Below are positions 55,058 through 64,000 of a DNA stretch of 64,000 nt, piece by piece (position 1 is the first letter of the stretch; each line of letters opens with the position of its first letter). Below the pieces are notes generated by a model that was not told where the DNA came from, did no database searches, and worked only from the letters and a program-made list of their open reading frames with translations. Location: the NCBI GenBank assembly GCA_903829815.1, contig CAIKRR010000057.1, positions 40,682-104,681 of the forward strand. The letters are read 5' to 3'. The stretch comes from an uncultured Pseudomonadota bacterium. Its GTDB lineage: Bacteria > Pseudomonadota > Gammaproteobacteria > Burkholderiales > SG8-39. The translations under genes were made by a program, and so were the position numbers.

Positions 55058-55134
55058 TGGTCGGGGCGAAGTGATTCGAACACTCGACCCCCTGCACCCC
55101 ATGCAGGTGCGCTACCAGGCTGCGCTACGCCCCG
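55058..55134 (-). tRNA. tRNA-Pro(GGG)
   Basis: A 77-nt cloverleaf with encoded CCA. The acceptor stem is CGGGGCG / CGCCCCG. The anticodon stem CCTGC / GCAGG encloses loop ATGGGGT, giving anticodon GGG for CCC codons. The T arm contains TTCGAAT. It sits 43 bp past the merR gene in the order pheT-ihfA-merR-tRNA-Pro that is typical of Betaproteobacteria. Confidence 0.97.
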
Positions 55135-55177
55135 ACCGAACTGACGATTCTAACCGAAAGACCGGGCTTCGTACCGA

Positions 55178-55594
55178 TCAGGCGCGAAGGATATCGATGA
55201 CCTGCTGCAATTTCTGCCGCAGCCCTTCATCGACCACGCCCGAAACCCGCGTCGCCATCGCGAGGGGAGTGGCTGCCGGCGCCAGCGGGGCTGTCACTGC
55301 TGCCAGGGCTGCACCGTCGAGACGATTGCGGGCACCGCTGATGGTGAATCCCTCTTCGTACAGGAGCTCTCGAATGCGGCGGATGAGCAGCACTTCGTGG
55401 TGCTGATAGTAGCGACGGTTGCCGCGTCGCTTTACCGGGCTGAGCTGGGTGAACTCCTGCTCCCAGTAGCGCAGCACATGCGGCTTGACCGCGCACAATT
55501 CGCCGACTTCACCAATGGTGAAGTAGCGTTTTGCCGGAATCGGTGGCAGCTCAGTCGTTGAGCGCTGCTTCGACGTCGCGCTGCTGTTTTCCAT
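55178..55594 (-). CDS. MerR-family transcriptional regulator (IHF-linked)
   Basis: A 138-residue regulator with an N-terminal MerR winged helix: [20 protein letters not shown], then WEQEF and [12 protein letters not shown]. There are no metal-binding cysteines in the C-terminal part, so it is the metal-independent MerR that follows ihfA in many betaproteobacteria; its target is unknown. The ATG at 55594 lies within the ihfA gene, overlapping it by about 44 bp, so translation is likely coupled. A TTG at 55612 is a possible longer start. Confidence 0.9.
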   Translation of the reverse strand: MENSSATSKQRSTTELPPIPAKRYFTIGEVGELCAVKPHVLRYWEQEFTQLSPVKRRGNRRYYQHHEVLLIRRIRELLYEEGFTISGARNRLDGAALAAVTAPLAPAATPLAMATRVSGVVDEGLRQKLQQVIDILRA

Positions 55595-55880
55595 GATGGG
55601 CTTCTTCGACAAGCACCTTCAGTTTCTGGCTGGCATGGAAGGTGACCACACGGCGCGCCGTGATCGGAATTTCCTCGCCGGTCTTGGGGTTGCGCCCGGG
55701 GCGCTGCGGCTTGTTGCGCAACTGGAAGTTGCCAAAGCCCGAGAGCTTGACGCTCTGGTTCAATTCGAGAGCGCCACGGATTTCCTCGAAGAAGGCTTCG
55801 ACCATATCCTTGGCCTCACGCTTGTTCAGCCCGACCTTCTCGAACAGCATGTCGGCCAGTTCGGCCTTGGTCAAAGTCAT
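55551..55880 (-). CDS. ihfA: Integration host factor subunit alpha
   Basis: A 109-residue DNA-bending protein that pairs with Ihf[41 protein letters not shown] and [12 protein letters not shown] match the HU/IHF fold including the DNA-inserting arm proline. A GGGGAG sequence is five bases before the ATG at 55880, favouring this second of two adjacent ATGs. It follows pheT across 164 bp, as in E. coli. Confidence 0.96.
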   Translation of the reverse strand: MTLTKAELADMLFEKVGLNKREAKDMVEAFFEEIRGALELNQSVKLSGFGNFQLRNKPQRPGRNPKTGEEIPITARRVVTFHASQKLKVLVEEAHHGKQQRDVEAALND

Positions 55881-56047
55881 CATCGCTCCCCGGGCGAATC
55901 AGGCCTGGAACCGAGCGGCACTGACGGCGCATCGGTCCCATCGACAGTCTGCAAATCACATCCCCGAACTCGACACACGGGCCACCCGGAGGTCTTCACT
56001 CAAACCTTCACAAAAACCGGCAGGATCGTACGACGCCGATCACCGGA

Positions 56048-58435
56048 TCAGCGGGCCTCGGCACCGAATTTCTGCTTCAGAACAGACACGATCCAGCTAC
56101 GTACAGCATCGGCCTCAACGTCTGTTAAGGTGCGTTGAGTATCTTGCATAACTACCCGAAAGGCAAGGCTTTTTCGCCCTTCAGGGATACCGCTGCCGCG
56201 ATAGATATCGAACAACGAGAGGCTGCTGACCGACGTCGGTCGATCGGTTTCGAGCGCATCGAGCAGGTCTTGCGCATGGATCGATTCATCGACGAGCAAG
56301 GCCACATCGCGCACCACGGCCGGAAACTTCGACACCTCGGCCGACACCGGAAAACGCAGTCGCTGCAGCGGCTCGGCATCGACTTCGAAGAGTACCGGCA
56401 CCAACTGCAGCTGATAGTCCTGCACCCACTGGGGGTGCAGTTCACCGACCCAGCCGATCACCTCGCCCGCCAGTTCGACACGTGCCGAGCGCCCCGGATG
56501 GAGCGCCGGGTGCATCGCAGGCACGAAACGCGGCACGAGCGGTGCGCACAAGGTCTCGAGATCGCCCTTCACGTCGAAGAAATCGACATTGCGTCGGGTA
56601 TTGCCCCACAGTTCCTCGTCGAGCGGACCGCAGGCGGCGGCGGCAATGCGCTGCGGCTGCCGGATGCCGGCAACGGCAAAGGGGCCATCGACCGCCGATC
56701 CATCGCGCAGGAAGGCGCGACCGACTTCGAACACACGAGCGCGTGTCGCACCCCGGTTGAGGTTGAACTTCACGTTGGCAACAAGGCCACCCATGAGCGT
56801 GGTGCGCATGGTCGAGAGCTGACTGGCGATGGGGTTGAGGAGCGCAATGGCTGCATCGCTCCCGGCACCGAAGTCTCGCTCCCAGGCCGCATCGACGAAA
56901 CTGAAATTGATCACTTCCTGAAAGCCTGCATCGGCCATGCGTGCGCGCAACGCATGCAACGATCGTTGTGTCTCGGGCGCAGCCAGCATGCGCGCGGGCG
57001 CACGGGGCGGCGCGGCCGGAATGCGATCGAAACCGTAAACCCGCGCCACTTCCTCGATGAGATCTTCTTCGATGGCGAGGTCGAAGCGATAGCTCGGCGG
57101 CACGATGTGAATGACACCGCTGGCTTCAGTCTCCGGGTGCAAGCCAAGGCGCTCGAAAATGGCAACCATCTCGGCATCGCTCACCGGCACACCCATCACG
57201 CGACGCGCCCGCTCGGGCCGCAGGGCAATCGGCGAGCGCAAGGGCACCCCGGCCCTGAGGTCCTCCACCGGGCCTGGCTCGCCTCCGCAGATATCGAGGA
57301 TGAGCCGGGTGGCGCGCTCCACGCCCGCCCGGTTGTTGTCGAAATCGACGCCCCGCTCGAAGCGGTGTGAGGCATCCGATGTGAAATTCAGACGCCGGGC
57401 ACGCCCGGCGATCGCCTCGGGGGCGAAGAAGGCCGACTCGAGAAAGACATTGCAGGTGGCATCACCCGCCTTGGTACTCTCGCCCCCCATGATGCCGGCA
57501 AGGCCGATCGGGCCGCGCTCATCGCAGATGCACAGGAGATCGGGCGCAAGGTCAATGGTTTGCCCGTTGAGCAACTCGAGCCGCTCGCCCACGCGGCCCA
57601 TGCGCACGTCGATCGGCCCTTGCAGCCGATCGAGGTCGTACACATGCAGCGGACGACCGAGTTCGAGCATGACGTAATTGGTGACATCGACCAGGGCCGA
57701 GATCGGGCGCTGCCCGGCACGCTCCAGACGCCGGCGCATCCACTCGGGTGTCGGGGCCGCCGGGTTCACACCGGTGATGACCCGTCCGGTGAAACGCCCA
57801 CAGGCGGGGTCACTGATGCGCACCGGGTGGCGCCGATCGTGCGAGGCCGGCACCGCCGTGGTCGGTGGCGGCACGAGCGTCGCACCGGTGAGTGCCGCCA
57901 CTTCGCGCGCTACGCCCAGCACCGACAGACAATCGGCCCGGTTGGGTGTGAGCTTGATGAGGAAGCGATGATCGTCCAGTTCGTACCAGGCCGCAAAGGA
58001 CTGCCCGACCGGGGCGTCGGCTGCAAGTTCGAGCAGGCCGCCATGGTCATCGGACAGCGCCAGTTCACGCGCCGAACACAACATGCCACTGCTCTCGATG
58101 CCACGCACCTTGGCGACGGCAATCTCGATGCCACCTGGCAGGCTTGCACCGGGCAAGGCGCAAGGCACGCGCAAGCCGGCACGCACATTGGGCGCGCCGC
58201 AGACGATGGTGCGCGTTGCACCCTCACCCGCATCGACGACACAGACGGCCAGCTTGTCGGCGCCCGGATGACGCTCAACCGAGAGAACAGCCGCGACCAC
58301 GACACGATCCAGTGGGGGCGCAACCGGCTCGCACGTCTCGACTTCAAGACCTGACATGGTCAGGAGGTCAGAGAGGGCTTCGGTCGTGAGGTCGGGGTCG
58401 ACCATCGAGCGCAGCCAGTGTTCAGAGAACTGCAT
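56048..58435 (-). CDS. pheT: Phenylalanine-tRNA ligase beta subunit
   Basis: A 795-residue subunit with the N-terminal tRNA-binding domain (VVAAVLSVERHPGADKLAVC), B3/B4 editing region (about 200-390), B5 (about 400-475), core and C-terminal anticodon-binding FDX-ACB domain (SKFPAVVRDVALLVDESI). With PheS it forms the alpha2beta2 enzyme charging tRNA-Phe. Length is the same as E. coli PheT (795). It follows pheS by 21 bp. Confidence 0.97.
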   Translation of the reverse strand: MQFSEHWLRSMVDPDLTTEALSDLLTMSGLEVETCEPVAPPLDRVVVAAVLSVERHPGADKLAVCVVDAGEGATRTIVCGAPNVRAGLRVPCALPGASLPGGIEIAVAKVRGIESSGMLCSARELALSDDHGGLLELAADAPVGQSFAAWYELDDHRFLIKLTPNRADCLSVLGVAREVAALTGATLVPPPTTAVPASHDRRHPVRISDPACGRFTGRVITGVNPAAPTPEWMRRRLERAGQRPISALVDVTNYVMLELGRPLHVYDLDRLQGPIDVRMGRVGERLELLNGQTIDLAPDLLCICDERGPIGLAGIMGGESTKAGDATCNVFLESAFFAPEAIAGRARRLNFTSDASHRFERGVDFDNNRAGVERATRLILDICGGEPGPVEDLRAGVPLRSPIALRPERARRVMGVPVSDAEMVAIFERLGLHPETEASGVIHIVPPSYRFDLAIEEDLIEEVARVYGFDRIPAAPPRAPARMLAAPETQRSLHALRARMADAGFQEVINFSFVDAAWERDFGAGSDAAIALLNPIASQLSTMRTTLMGGLVANVKFNLNRGATRARVFEVGRAFLRDGSAVDGPFAVAGIRQPQRIAAAACGPLDEELWGNTRRNVDFFDVKGDLETLCAPLVPRFVPAMHPALHPGRSARVELAGEVIGWVGELHPQWVQDYQLQLVPVLFEVDAEPLQRLRFPVSAEVSKFPAVVRDVALLVDESIHAQDLLDALETDRPTSVSSLSLFDIYRGSGIPEGRKSLAFRVVMQDTQRTLTDVEADAVRSWIVSVLKQKFGAEAR

Positions 58436-58456
58436 CGCCAGTCACTCGCGAAAAGA

Positions 58457-59476
58457 TCAGCCGAACTGGCTGAGGAAACGCAGATCGCCTTCGAAAAACA
58501 GGCGCAGATCACCGATGCCATAGCGAAGCATCGTCAGCCGTTCCAGACCCGATCCGAAGGCAAAACCGATCACGCGCTCGGGGTCGAAGCCAAAGTTGCG
58601 GATCACCGCCGGATGCACCTGCCCGGCCCCGGAGATCTCGAGCCAGCGGCCCTTGAGCGGCCCGCTGTCGAACATCATGTCGATTTCGGCCGACGGTTCG
58701 GTGAACGGAAAGAACGAAGGCCGGAACCGCACCCGCAGCGCATCGGTCTCGAAGAACCGATGCAGGAATTCGGTATAAACACCCTTCAAGTCGGCAAAGC
58801 TCACCTGCTCGTCGAGCCACAAGCCTTCCACCTGGTGAAACATGGGCGAATGGGTTGCATCACTGTCGACGCGGTAGGTGCGACCCGGCGCAATCACCTT
58901 GACCGGTGGGGTATGCGTGCGGGCATGCCGTACCTGCATCGGGCTGGTGTGGGTGCGCAGCAAAAGCGGCAGGCCCGATGCATCTTTCGCATCGACGTAG
59001 AAGGTGTCCTGCATCGAACGCGCCGGATGATTTTCGGGGTTGTTCAGGGCCGTGAAATTGGTCCAGTCGGACTCGATCTCGGGGCCATCGGCCACATCGA
59101 AACCGATCGAGCGAAAGATTGACTCGACGCGCTGCCAGGTACGGATCACCGGATGGATGCCACCGGCGCCGCGGCGCCGGCCTGGCAGCGTCACATCGAG
59201 CGCCTCCTCCTGCAGGCGTGCGTCGAGCCGGGCCTGGGCGATCGCCTCGCGGCGCTCGCTCAGACCCTGTTCGATGCGTTCCTTGGCGAGATTGATGCTC
59301 GCACCAGCGACGCGCTTCTCGTCAGCCGGCAAATCGCGCAGGCCCTTGAGCAAGTCGGTGATGGCACCGGACTTGCCGAGGAACCTTGCCTTGGCCTGCT
59401 CGAGCTGTGCAGGCTCCTCGAGCACGGCAAACTGTGCAAGCGCCTGCGCAACGATCGAATCCAGCGGGTCGTTCAT
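58457..59476 (-). CDS. pheS: Phenylalanine-tRNA ligase alpha subunit
   Basis: A 339-residue class II catalytic subunit. Motif 2 region [18 protein letters not shown] and motif 3 [18 protein letters not shown] are visible; [17 protein letters not shown] lines the phenylalanine pocket. An N-terminal coiled coil (residues 15-90) binds tRNA. Downstream of rplT by 20 bp, in the conserved translation cluster. Confidence 0.97.
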   Translation of the reverse strand: MNDPLDSIVAQALAQFAVLEEPAQLEQAKARFLGKSGAITDLLKGLRDLPADEKRVAGASINLAKERIEQGLSERREAIAQARLDARLQEEALDVTLPGRRRGAGGIHPVIRTWQRVESIFRSIGFDVADGPEIESDWTNFTALNNPENHPARSMQDTFYVDAKDASGLPLLLRTHTSPMQVRHARTHTPPVKVIAPGRTYRVDSDATHSPMFHQVEGLWLDEQVSFADLKGVYTEFLHRFFETDALRVRFRPSFFPFTEPSAEIDMMFDSGPLKGRWLEISGAGQVHPAVIRNFGFDPERVIGFAFGSGLERLTMLRYGIGDLRLFFEGDLRFLSQFG

Positions 59477-59496
59477 GCGGACGCTCGCCTGCCTGG

Positions 59497-59856
59497 TCAG
59501 ACGCCGAGCTTGGCCTTGACCTCGCTCACGATCTTCGCAAAGCCGGGCTTGTCGAGGACCGCCATGTCGGCCAGCACCTTGCGGTCGATCGAGATCGCCG
59601 CCAGTTGCATGCCGTGCATGAACTTGCTGTACGACAGACCATGCTCGCGCGAGGCCGCGTTGATACGGGCGATCCAGAGGGTGCGGAAGTCGCGCTTGCG
59701 GGCACGCCGGTCACGGTAGGCGTACTGCTCGGCCTTCATCACCGCTTCTTTGGCGATACGGAATACGTTGCCACGACGGCCACGGAAACCCTTGGCTCGA
59801 TCGATAACTTTCTTGTGTCTGGCGTGTGCTATGACGCCGCGTTTTACGCGAGGCAT
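59497..59856 (-). CDS. rplT: Large ribosomal subunit protein bL20
   Basis: A 119-residue ribosomal protein beginning [19 protein letters not shown], with [16 protein letters not shown] and YSKFMHGM. It is needed for early 50S assembly and, in E. coli, represses its own operon at the leader of rpmI. It lies 57 bp after rpmI. Confidence 0.98.
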   Translation of the reverse strand: MPRVKRGVIAHARHKKVIDRAKGFRGRRGNVFRIAKEAVMKAEQYAYRDRRARKRDFRTLWIARINAASREHGLSYSKFMHGMQLAAISIDRKVLADMAVLDKPGFAKIVSEVKAKLGV

Positions 59857-59913
59857 GAGGTCATCCCCTTGAGGTGTTGATCAGTGCGGAAAAAGCCTGT
59901 GCGAATACGCCGC

Positions 59914-60111
59914 TCAGGCGTAGGGAAGCATGGCGCGAACCGACTTCATGTTCGTCGGGTGCACCTGCGTCATACCGCGCATGTTGCGCTTCCGCTTGGT
60001 CGACTTCTTGGTGAGGATGTGGCGCAGGAAAGCCTTGGTGCGCTTGATCCCACCAGACCCCGTGGGCCGAAATCGCTTCGACGCCCCCCGCTTGCTCTTC
60101 ATCTTGGGCAT
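59914..60111 (-). CDS. rpmI: Large ribosomal subunit protein bL35
   Basis: A 65-residue basic protein, [20 protein letters not shown], typical length and motif for bL35. It lies between infC and rplT, in the standard order. Confidence 0.98.
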   Translation of the reverse strand: MPKMKSKRGASKRFRPTGSGGIKRTKAFLRHILTKKSTKRKRNMRGMTQVHPTNMKSVRAMLPYA

Positions 60112-60213
60112 GACTGCTCCTGTTATGACATCTCACCCGGTGGCCTTCAGAGACAAAGGCGCTTGATGACCGTGGCTCGACTTGTTGTATCGCGGAGCAT
60201 CCCGACAGCGGGC

Positions 60214-60230
60214 CTCCGCATGGCGCGGAG
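60214..60230 (-). promoter_or_regulatory. Small hairpin in the infC-rpmI gap
   Basis: CTCCGC/GCGGAG stem of six pairs with a five-base loop, 20 bp after the infC stop. In E. coli this intercistronic region carries the L20 repressor-binding structure; whether this stem belongs to such a structure is inference. Confidence 0.3.
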
Positions 60231-60250
60231 ACTCGCTCCGTGCCGTCCTG

Positions 60251-60868
60251 CTACTTCACCTGCGCATCCGCAGCCACTTCGGCTGCCGGAGCCCGCCCCC
60301 CTTCATCCGACGCATCGGACTCACCGGGACGTTCATCCTTCTTCTTCAGAACCACCTTCTTGGGCGAGAGCACCATCACGAGCTGGCGTCCTTCCATCTT
60401 CGGGTACTGCTCGACCACACCGAACGCATCGAGGTCATTCTTGACCCGTTCGATCAGACGGTGGCCGATTTCCTGGTGCGCCATTTCGCGACCACGGAAA
60501 CGCAGGGTGACCTTGGTCTTGTCGCCCTCTTCCAGAAACTTGATCAGATTGCGCAGCTTGATCGAGTAATCACCCTCATCGGTACCGGGGCGAAACTTGA
60601 TCTCCTTGACCTGAATCTGCTTTTGCTTGAGCTTGGCTTCGTGGGCTTTTTTCTGCTCACGGTATTTGAACTTGCCGAAGTCCATCAGCTTGCAGACCGG
60701 CGGGGTCGCCAGGGGCGCGATCTCGACCAGATCGATTTCGCTTTCCTCTGCCAGCCTCAGGGCATCACGCACCGGCATGATTCCGAGTTGCTCTCCGTCA
60801 TCACCGACCAGACGTACTTCTACCGCGGTGATCTCGCCATTGATGCGCTGCGCTCGATCGAGACTGAT
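60251..60868 (-). CDS. infC: Translation initiation factor IF-3, predicted AUC start
   Basis: A 205-residue factor. The N-domain starts [20 protein letters not shown] when read from an ATC codon at 60866-60868, with AGGAG eight bases upstream. The first ATG (60776-60778) would cut off about 30 conserved residues including QRINGEI and GEQLGI. No ATG, GTG or TTG exists in frame between the thrS stop and 60868. E. coli infC begins with AUU, which IF-3 itself discriminates against, an established autoregulation; AUC would work the same way. The C-domain (about 110-180) is normal and the tail is Glu/Ala/Lys-rich. Confidence 0.95.
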   Translation of the reverse strand: MSLDRAQRINGEITAVEVRLVGDDGEQLGIMPVRDALRLAEESEIDLVEIAPLATPPVCKLMDFGKFKYREQKKAHEAKLKQKQIQVKEIKFRPGTDEGDYSIKLRNLIKFLEEGDKTKVTLRFRGREMAHQEIGHRLIERVKNDLDAFGVVEQYPKMEGRQLVMVLSPKKVVLKKKDERPGESDASDEGGRAPAAEVAADAQVK

Positions 60869-60907
60869 GTTGTGTTCTCCTGGTGGTTCTCTGTAGAGCC
60901 GGCCGTG

Positions 60908-62818
60908 TCAGAGCGTCTTCGCAGAGATGTGTCCCTGCAAAAGGGCCAGAAATCCGGACACCGACATCTGTCCGAGATCCTCGCCGCCGCGTGCACGGAC
61001 AGCCACCTGTCCAGTCGCTTTTTCCTTCTCGCCAAGGACAATCAGGAAAGGCAACTTCTGCATGCTATGTTCGCGAATCTTATAGGTAATCTTCTCGTTC
61101 CGCAAATCGGATACGACCCTCGCCCCAGCCGCGCCAAGTGCCGCCGTGACCTCGCGAGCGTAATCGGCCTGCCCCTCCGAGATGGTGAGCACCGCCGCCT
61201 GCACCGGCGCAAGCCACGCCGGCATCGCACCGGCATGATGCTCGATCAGGATGCCGATGAAACGCTCCATCGAGCCAAGGATGGCGCGATGCAGCATCAC
61301 CGGCACCCGCCGCCCATTGTCCTCGCCAACGTACTCTGCACCGAGTCGTCCGGGCATCGAGAAGTCGACCTGAATCGTGCCGCACTGCCATACCCGGCCA
61401 ATCGAGTCCTTGAGCGAGAATTCGATCTTGGGACCGTAGAAGGCACCCTCACCCTTCAGTTCTTCCCAGGGCACGCCGGCCCGATCGAGCGATTCAGCCA
61501 GAGCGCGCTCGGCGACATCCCAGGTTTCGTCGGAGCCCACCCGACGCAGCGGCCGGGTCGAGAGCTTGTACAGGATGTCGCTGAAACCGAAGTCGGCATA
61601 AACCCGGCGCAGGAGCGCGATGAAGGCCGCCACTTCGGCCTCGATCTGGTCTTCCTGACAGAAGATGTGACCATCATCCTGGGTGAATCCGCGCACACGC
61701 ATGATGCCGTGGAGCGACCCGCTGGGCTCGTTGCGATGGCAGGCGCCAAATTCACCATAGCGCAGGGGCAGATCGCGGTAACTGCGCAGATCGGTGCGAT
61801 AGATGAGGATGTGACCCGGGCAGTTCATCGGCTTGATCGCGTAGTCGCGATTCTCGGAGGCCGTGGTGAACATGTTCTCGCGGTAGTTCTCCCAGTGCCC
61901 GGTCTTCTCCCAGAGCGAGCGGTCGAGCACCTGCGGGCACTTCACCTCGTGGTAGCCGTTGTCGCGATAGACCGCACGCATGTACTGCTCGACCTGCTGC
62001 CAGAGCGTCCAGCCACGCGGGTGCCAGAAGACAAGGCCCGGCGCCTCTTCCTGCACATGGAAGAAATCGAGCACCCGTCCAAGACGTCGGTGATCGCGCT
62101 TCTCGGCCTCCTCGAGCATGTGCAGATAGGCCTCCTGGTCTTCCTTCTTCGCCCAGGCGGTGCCGTAGATACGCTGCAGCATCTCGTTCTTCGAGTCGCC
62201 GCGCCAGTAGGCACCGGCAACCTTCATCAGCTTGAAGACCTTGAGCCGTCCGGTGGAGGGTACGTGCGGCCCGCGACACAGGTCGATGAAGTCGCCCTCG
62301 CGGTACAGACCGATCGGCTCGCCGGCAGGAATGGCCGCGATGATCTCGGCCTTGTAGTGCTCGCCGATCGAACGGAAGAACGCCACCGCATCGTCGCGTG
62401 CCCACTCCTCGCGTACCACAGGCAGATCGCGCCGGACGAGTTCGCTCATGCGCCGCTCGATCGCGACGAGATCGTCGGGGGTGAAGGGCCTGACGTAGGA
62501 AAAGTCGTAGTAGAAGCCGTTCTCGATGACCGGACCGATCGTCACCTGGGCTTCGGGATAGAGTTCCTTCACCGCGTAGGCAAGCAGATGCGCGGTCGAA
62601 TGCCGGATGAGGTCGAGCCCTTCGGCATCGCGCTCGGTGATGATGGCAAGCGCCGCATCGTCGTCGATGCGATGACTGGTATCGACCAGACGCCCGTCGA
62701 CCTTGCCGGCGAGCGCGGCACGCGCCAGACCACTGCCAATGGACTGAGCAACTTCGGCAACGCTGACCGGGCCCTCGAAGGACCGGGTGGAGCCATCGGG
62801 CAGGCGAATGACGGGCAT
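60908..62818 (-). CDS. thrS: Threonine-tRNA ligase
   Basis: A 636-residue class II synthetase: TGS domain (1-62), editing domain with [16 protein letters not shown] (about 75-80 onward), catalytic core with [11 protein letters not shown] and [19 protein letters not shown] [18 protein letters not shown], and the anticodon-binding domain at the C-terminus ([16 protein letters not shown]). It charges tRNA-Thr. It is the first gene of the translation cluster and is followed by infC after 39 bp. Confidence 0.98.
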   Translation of the reverse strand: MPVIRLPDGSTRSFEGPVSVAEVAQSIGSGLARAALAGKVDGRLVDTSHRIDDDAALAIITERDAEGLDLIRHSTAHLLAYAVKELYPEAQVTIGPVIENGFYYDFSYVRPFTPDDLVAIERRMSELVRRDLPVVREEWARDDAVAFFRSIGEHYKAEIIAAIPAGEPIGLYREGDFIDLCRGPHVPSTGRLKVFKLMKVAGAYWRGDSKNEMLQRIYGTAWAKKEDQEAYLHMLEEAEKRDHRRLGRVLDFFHVQEEAPGLVFWHPRGWTLWQQVEQYMRAVYRDNGYHEVKCPQVLDRSLWEKTGHWENYRENMFTTASENRDYAIKPMNCPGHILIYRTDLRSYRDLPLRYGEFGACHRNEPSGSLHGIMRVRGFTQDDGHIFCQEDQIEAEVAAFIALLRRVYADFGFSDILYKLSTRPLRRVGSDETWDVAERALAESLDRAGVPWEELKGEGAFYGPKIEFSLKDSIGRVWQCGTIQVDFSMPGRLGAEYVGEDNGRRVPVMLHRAILGSMERFIGILIEHHAGAMPAWLAPVQAAVLTISEGQADYAREVTAALGAAGARVVSDLRNEKITYKIREHSMQKLPFLIVLGEKEKATGQVAVRARGGEDLGQMSVSGFLALLQGHISAKTL

Positions 62819-62878
62819 GACAGGGGCTGGGGAGACGAGAGGGTCTTCGATGCTACCAGATGGCTGGCCTGCGGCGCG

Positions 62879-64000
<1,122 letters not shown>

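Overview
The window reads as a chromosomal segment from a GC-rich betaproteobacterium, most likely Burkholderiales. The evidence is the conserved order thrS-infC-rpmI-rplT-pheS-pheT-ihfA-merR-tRNA-Pro, the surE-pcm-nlpD block, three Bug/TctC-type periplasmic solute receptors, and sigma-32-like promoters in front of lon and clpB. I see no rRNA, CRISPR array, insertion sequence or phage gene. Genes are densely packed and many neighbours overlap by ATGA.

Layout. 1-5.6 kb: 5' part of lon, a divergent MrfA-like DEXH helicase/DUF1998 gene translationally coupled to a MrfB-like DEDDh exonuclease, and an MBL-fold hydrolase. 5.7-11.7 kb: luciferase-like monooxygenase, Bug receptor, a lone CoxL-type molybdenum hydroxylase subunit, and a second Bug receptor. 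11.8-16 kb: a divergent ring-hydroxylating dioxygenase locus (Rieske oxygenase one way; reductase, Gfo/Idh/MocA dehydrogenase and MarR regulator the other way) around a perfect 12-bp palindrome. 16-20 kb: MBL hydrolase, long 3-hydroxyacyl-CoA dehydrogenase and glutaryl-CoA dehydrogenase, i.e. lower aromatic/dicarboxylate catabolism. 20-30 kb: tag, an exported-looking YqgE protein, clpB, the ybbP-ybbA/tesA cluster, selU and a histone-deacetylase-like amidohydrolase.

30-35.4 kb: a tight MoxR-DUF58-transglutaminase-MltB operon. 35.4-37.8 kb: surE-pcm-nlpD with no rpoS after it. 37.9-44 kb: a protein with a degenerate GGDEF-like end, an alpha/beta hydrolase, a predicted seven-bladed propeller lipoprotein, folE, and an HTH-methyltransferase fusion. 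44-55 kb: catabolic genes (ThDP enzyme, enolase-superfamily enzyme, zinc alcohol dehydrogenase with Bug receptor, Tat-exported molybdenum oxidoreductase with its 2Fe-2S subunit, 2OG-Fe(II) oxygenase, class II aldolase) plus yaeQ. 55-63 kb: the translation block on the minus strand, in which infC appears to start at an AUC codon. The right edge holds LigB and the C-terminal part of LigA of a protocatechuate 4,5-dioxygenase-type enzyme.

How it fits together: the dioxygenase locus, the acyl-CoA dehydrogenases and LigAB are consistent with degradation of a carboxylated aromatic (phthalate-like) through a protocatechuate-type ring cleavage. The separate Bug receptors next to unrelated oxidoreductases suggest several small carboxylate uptake/oxidation modules. 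Substrates are inferred from families only. No clear mobile or defence system is visible; the most unusual items are the MrfAB-like repair pair, the exported YqgE, the LysM-less NlpD without rpoS, the degenerate GGDEF protein and the propeller lipoprotein.
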